A DNA stretch of 9,856 nt from XYA12-FULL-58-9 sp001798605 (lineage in GTDB: Bacteria; Myxococcota; XYA12-FULL-58-9), in contig DAINMX010000243.1 of NCBI GenBank assembly GCA_036736205.1, forward strand, positions 1 through 9,856. Direction: 5' to 3'. Every line of letters starts with the position of its first letter. Positions within the stretch are counted from its first letter, which is position 1. The notes under the pieces are model-generated. The model did no database searches. It saw only the letters and a program-made list of their open reading frames with translations, and was not told the DNA's origin. Made by a program: the position numbers and the translations under genes. Positions 7,324 through 9,856 of the stretch are shown in pieces.

Positions 7324-8571
7324 CTACCCTTCCACATCCACCAGCCCACGCTGGTATAGCTCAAACAACCGCTTGGCCACAGCGCCGTGCAATCCGGGCG
7401 GTGTCGCAGTTCGGATTTCGGCGAGTGTGCCCGCCACCTCGAGCATATCGCTGATGAAGACATCGAGGCGGTTGACCAAGGTCACATTGTGGAAGGCCGC
7501 CGTCCGAACAATTCGCCCTCCGCCTCGCAGCGCACCGTTGAAGTCCCCTTCATCCAGTTTCACTCGCGTGTCGCGTTTGCGTTCGTTTCGCTGGGATAAC
7601 CGGTCGTCGGCCAACACTGGTGACAAATCCGGTACCTCGACATCATAATCAGCGCTTGCGGGTGCATCACCCTCGCAGGTTGGCAAATCGTCGGGAGCGT
7701 CGCCGCTGGGTGACGCCGACCCCACGATACTGGCCACATCATCTCCACCGGGCGGAGCGTCGGCAAATCCTGGTTCGGTACCCACATCGTCAAGAGATGC
7801 TCCGTCCTCGCTCCCCTCCGGAGCCGCCATGGCGAACAAACGTTGCGCGTCATTCAGTTTGTCCCGCAGCCGCCCGATGCTCGCATGCACCCGTGCGAGC
7901 TCCACCTCCTGCTTGCTGCGCGTCTCCTTCTGCCTGTCGAGGTCGACGCCGACCTCCTCGATGTTTTTCGCGAGCGCGGAAACCTCCCCGGCATCGGTGA
8001 TCGACCTCTCTAGCTCTTCACTTGCGGCGGCGACTTGCAACTCCAATTTTTGGCGGCGTGCCTCGTCGGCTTGGGCAACGATCTCCCAACGTCTGCCAGT
8101 GTTCTCAATTGTTCCCCGCGCTTCGTCAATCTGTTGAATCAGTTCGCTTCGGCGACTCTCAAGCTCGATGGTGGTCCTCGCGTGCTGCTCACCAATGAAG
8201 TCAGCTTCCTGTTCGATATTCTGGCGGTGGACACGTGCAGCATCGAGTTGGCGTTGCAGATCGGCAATGACCGAATCGAGCCCTTGAGGACTGTCCCGAC
8301 GATTGGCCTCAAGTGTCTCAACTTCTGTCCTGAGCCGGGCGATCTCCGTCGTCAAGAAGTCACGGTCAAAACCTTCGGCCTCGGCCCGCTTCTTGTCGAC
8401 AAGGAGGTGCTCAACGAGCGTCCTGCGGACATCGTCTATCTCTTCATAATTTGCGAGCTCTTGCTCGGTGACGTGGACACGGATCTCCGCCATCTCTACG
8501 CGGCGGCAGAGTTCCTGATATTCGCCCCTCAGTTCTTCCCTGGGGGACTGCACGTCCGATTCCCCACTCAT
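7324..8571 (-). CDS. Coiled-coil protein with uncharacterised C-terminal domain
   Basis: A 415-residue soluble protein, not recognised as a named family. Residues about 10-243 are almost entirely heptad-like, charged helix (many Glu, Arg, Gln, Leu), predicting a long coiled coil. It ends in RLFAMAAPEG (244-253), closely like RLLTMMLPEG at the same place in the downstream PilZ/TPR protein. A Gly/Asp/Pro/Ser-rich linker (about 254-330) leads to a basic patch (RNERKRDTR) and a compact domain (about 337-415; LDEGDFNGALRGGGRIVRTA, then LVNRLDVFISDMLEVAGTLAEI and AVAKRLFELYQRGLVDVE). Its end has the look of a winged-helix-like 'L..L...GLVD' module, but this is a guess. There is no signal peptide or membrane helix. 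The ATG at 8571 is the only start in its open frame (a stop lies at 8635-8637) and has only a weak ribosome-binding site. The stop is 4 bp from the next gene's ATG, so the two products probably act together. Confidence 0.72.
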   Translation of the reverse strand: MSGESDVQSPREELRGEYQELCRRVEMAEIRVHVTEQELANYEEIDDVRRTLVEHLLVDKKRAEAEGFDRDFLTTEIARLRTEVETLEANRRDSPQGLDSVIADLQRQLDAARVHRQNIEQEADFIGEQHARTTIELESRRSELIQQIDEARGTIENTGRRWEIVAQADEARRQKLELQVAAASEELERSITDAGEVSALAKNIEEVGVDLDRQKETRSKQEVELARVHASIGRLRDKLNDAQRLFAMAAPEGSEDGASLDDVGTEPGFADAPPGGDDVASIVGSASPSGDAPDDLPTCEGDAPASADYDVEVPDLSPVLADDRLSQRNERKRDTRVKLDEGDFNGALRGGGRIVRTAAFHNVTLVNRLDVFISDMLEVAGTLAEIRTATPPGLHGAVAKRLFELYQRGLVDVEG

Positions 8572-8577
8572 TTGTCC

Positions 8578-8645
8578 ACACCAGAATACCCGTTCCCCGC
8601 CCGAGAGCCAGAAAGCGGACGAAAAAAGGCGACATCAGAATACCC
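8578..8645. repeat. Direct repeat GGGTATTCTG(A/G)TGT upstream of the coiled-coil gene
   Basis: Two 14-bp copies differing at one base (8578-8591 and 8632-8645), 54 bp apart in the same orientation, lie in the 113-bp gap before the coiled-coil gene. The copy nearer the gene ends 7 bp from its ATG. Each contains TATTCT, a passable -10, but I find no -35 at proper distance. They may be regulator-binding sites for the two-gene unit. No intrinsic terminator for the preceding gene is evident in the gap. Confidence 0.4.
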
Positions 8646-8684
8646 TCATTTTGACAGAGCGGCCTCGAATTCTCGATCTCGCGT

Positions 8685-9647
8685 TCAAGCTCGAGACCAA
8701 GCAAGACAAACTTCTGTGACCTTGCGTTTGAGCCGCTGCAGCGTCGCGTAGAATCGAGCGTTCCGACGCACCACCGCCATCAAGGGTCGTCGCACTCTGC
8801 GCCACGACAAATGGCCCAATGGTGGGGCACCAAGCTCTCCTATGAGCCTGACATCAGTCGCATAACCTAGCTTGTATTGCTCCCCACCAATCAAGAAGTC
8901 GAACTCCCGGTGTCCGCGTCCATAACTGGCCTCGAGCATCCCCTCCAGAAGCAGGCTCCCCGGAGAAAACTCACCCAGCTCGGAATCGTAGACCGGAACC
9001 CAATAATAAAACCGACCTTCCCAAAGGGTCCCGAGGTGCACCGCCACAGGTTGGTTGCCCACAAAGACCGCTGAGATCGTCAAAGCATTCCGGGCATGCA
9101 GCCCACGGAAGAGATTCTTCACCTTTTCTGACGCAAACATGTCGACGAGGTTGGTGCGGAGATACTGAGCTGATTTCCACTCAAAACAACGCTCGATGAG
9201 CTCAGCATCGTTCACTTCGAACTCGAAGCGAACATCACCTCCAAGATGTTTTGCGAGCTTGTTCCGCTTGGACTGTGCCCTCCTAAACGGGCGAGATGAT
9301 CGCTCTCGCGCGTACTCCACAAACTGCTCCCATGCCGAAAAGCGACGCCAATCGATCCACGGCGACGGCACCTCTTTGCTCGCGGACCGCTGTGTCCATT
9401 CATCAACACCCATCGATCGGTGACAGTACGCCCCCACGTGTCGCAGCCGTCGGGAATGCGGTGCCCCAGACGCCAACGCCTCATAAAAATCAGCGAACGG
9501 CAGATCTGTTTGCGGCTTGCCGTCGACGGTCAGCACCTTGAACTGGCGGCCCGCTACAGAGACGAACTCCGCTCGGCAGGTCTTTCTCGGGTAAAAAGCA
9601 GCACCTGCGCTCTCAATGAAGACGTCAGAAGAAAAAAAATTGCTCAT
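8685..9647 (-). CDS. GNAT-fold acyltransferase-like protein (CelD/BcsL family)
   Basis: A 320-residue protein resembling the GNAT_acetyltransf_6 / CelD-BcsL group, cytoplasmic enzymes related to FemAB transferases and often found near exopolysaccharide or cell-envelope genes. The N-terminal half has FFSSDVFIESAGAAFYPRK and FKVLTVDGKPQTDLPFADF. The C-terminal acyltransferase half carries the clearest signature: SAVFVGNQPVAVHLGTLWEGRFYYWVPVYDSEL (about 193-225), then FSPGSLLLEGMLEASYGRGHREFDFLIGGEQYKLGYATD (about 228-266). The tail (about 283-320) is strongly basic. Substrate cannot be told; amide-bond formation on a sugar, lipid or peptide is the family expectation. The ATG at 9647 starts a stretch typical of the family's N-terminus; its ribosome-binding site is poor. 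It follows the beta-helix gene by 18 bp, so the two are probably co-transcribed. Eight consecutive T's in codons 3-6 are a possible slippage site. Confidence 0.78.
   Translation of the reverse strand: MSNFFSSDVFIESAGAAFYPRKTCRAEFVSVAGRQFKVLTVDGKPQTDLPFADFYEALASGAPHSRRLRHVGAYCHRSMGVDEWTQRSASKEVPSPWIDWRRFSAWEQFVEYARERSSRPFRRAQSKRNKLAKHLGGDVRFEFEVNDAELIERCFEWKSAQYLRTNLVDMFASEKVKNLFRGLHARNALTISAVFVGNQPVAVHLGTLWEGRFYYWVPVYDSELGEFSPGSLLLEGMLEASYGRGHREFDFLIGGEQYKLGYATDVRLIGELGAPPLGHLSWRRVRRPLMAVVRRNARFYATLQRLKRKVTEVCLAWSRA
9632..9639. repeat. 8-nt homopolymer near the start of the GNAT-like gene
   Basis: The coding strand reads ATG AGC AAT TTT TTT TCT, with eight T's in a row beginning 8 bases into the gene. 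Gain or loss of one base would truncate the protein at once, so this could be a phase-variable switch or simply a Phe-Phe codon pair. Confidence 0.3.
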
Positions 9648-9665
9648 TGATGGAAACTTACACTG

Positions 9666-9856
9666 CTAATTCGTGTCACCAGTTTCGTTATCAATGAAGA
9701 CGTTACCCGAAATCATTCCACCATTCGTGTTGTAGGCATCGCAACCGCCGACGCAGAAGATTCCATAGTTCGCCGAGCCACGAATGGTGCTGTTCACAAC
9801 AGTGGCCTGGGTCGATTGATAGAGAAGTATATTGCCATCGACACTGCCAGCAAACT
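9666..9856 (-). CDS. Right-handed beta-helix repeat protein, C-terminal fragment
   Basis: The last 62 residues of a protein that begins beyond the right edge, ending in TAG at 9666-9668. The visible sequence has two to three short rungs rich in Asn, Gly, Thr and branched hydrophobics (NILLYQSTQATVVNSTIRGS; ANYGIFCVGGC; NGGMISGNVFIDN), the pattern of parallel beta-helix proteins of the pectate-lyase/NosD/DUF1565 type, commonly secreted or surface-anchored. Two cysteines four residues apart (CVGGC) could form a disulfide, which fits export. No membrane anchor follows; the chain stops soon after the last rung. Catalytic function cannot be inferred from this fragment. It lies 18 bp before the GNAT-like gene. 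Confidence 0.68.
   Translation of the reverse strand, partial: FAGSVDGNILLYQSTQATVVNSTIRGSANYGIFCVGGCDAYNTNGGMISGNVFIDNETGDTN

Noticed and set aside
8572..8684. Intrinsic terminator after the GNAT-like gene
   Set aside because: A T6 run exists on the minus strand, but no GC-rich stem precedes it; the CTCGA-containing repeats nearby are short and not followed by T's.

Overview
The window looks like chromosomal DNA of a Myxococcota-type (former deltaproteobacterial) bacterium of moderately high GC. Two things point there: the TonB-family protein has the 'ARYLxE...ERETRS' segment and 'YASFFNRMKRGVSQHW' C-terminal domain I associate with myxobacterial homologues, and a long PilZ / coiled-coil / TPR scaffold protein is present. 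The ribosomal genes alone would fit many phyla. The taxonomic call is inference from memory of families, not a database result.

Positions 1-3417, minus strand: the str operon, transcribed right to left as rpsL (S12), rpsG (S7), fusA (EF-G) and the first 43 codons of tuf (EF-Tu), which runs off the left edge. rpsL-rpsG (13 bp) and fusA-tuf (21 bp) are tightly packed, but rpsG and fusA are separated by 200 bp. That gap holds two back-to-back hairpins, a boxA-like motif (TGCTCTTTGACA) overlapping one of them, and a 16-bp perfect palindrome, so it looks like an RNA control region. The operon promoter (TTGACA, 17 bp, TTAAAA) lies at 3389-3417. The predicted transcript begins almost exactly with a two-tier hairpin (3348-3383).

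Positions 3418-4822: the divergent intergenic region and, on the plus strand, a TonB-family energy-transducer-like gene with its own candidate promoter (TTGACG, 17 bp, TACGCT) and a probable GTG start. It converges on the next minus-strand gene with only 16 bp between stop codons.

Positions 4839-9856, minus strand: an apparent run of four genes, read right to left. They are the C-terminal end of a right-handed beta-helix protein, a CelD/BcsL-type GNAT-fold protein 18 bp later, and, after a 113-bp gap with a direct repeat, a two-gene unit only 4 bp apart. The pair encodes a 415-residue coiled-coil protein with an unassigned C-terminal domain and an 826-residue protein with a degenerate PilZ-like domain, coiled coil, acidic linker, one membrane helix and C-terminal TPRs. 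Both end their coiled coils with the same motif (RL..M..PEG). This pair, perhaps an envelope-associated scaffold, is the least familiar and most interesting coding content. I see no CRISPR array, tRNA, rRNA, insertion sequence or phage gene.
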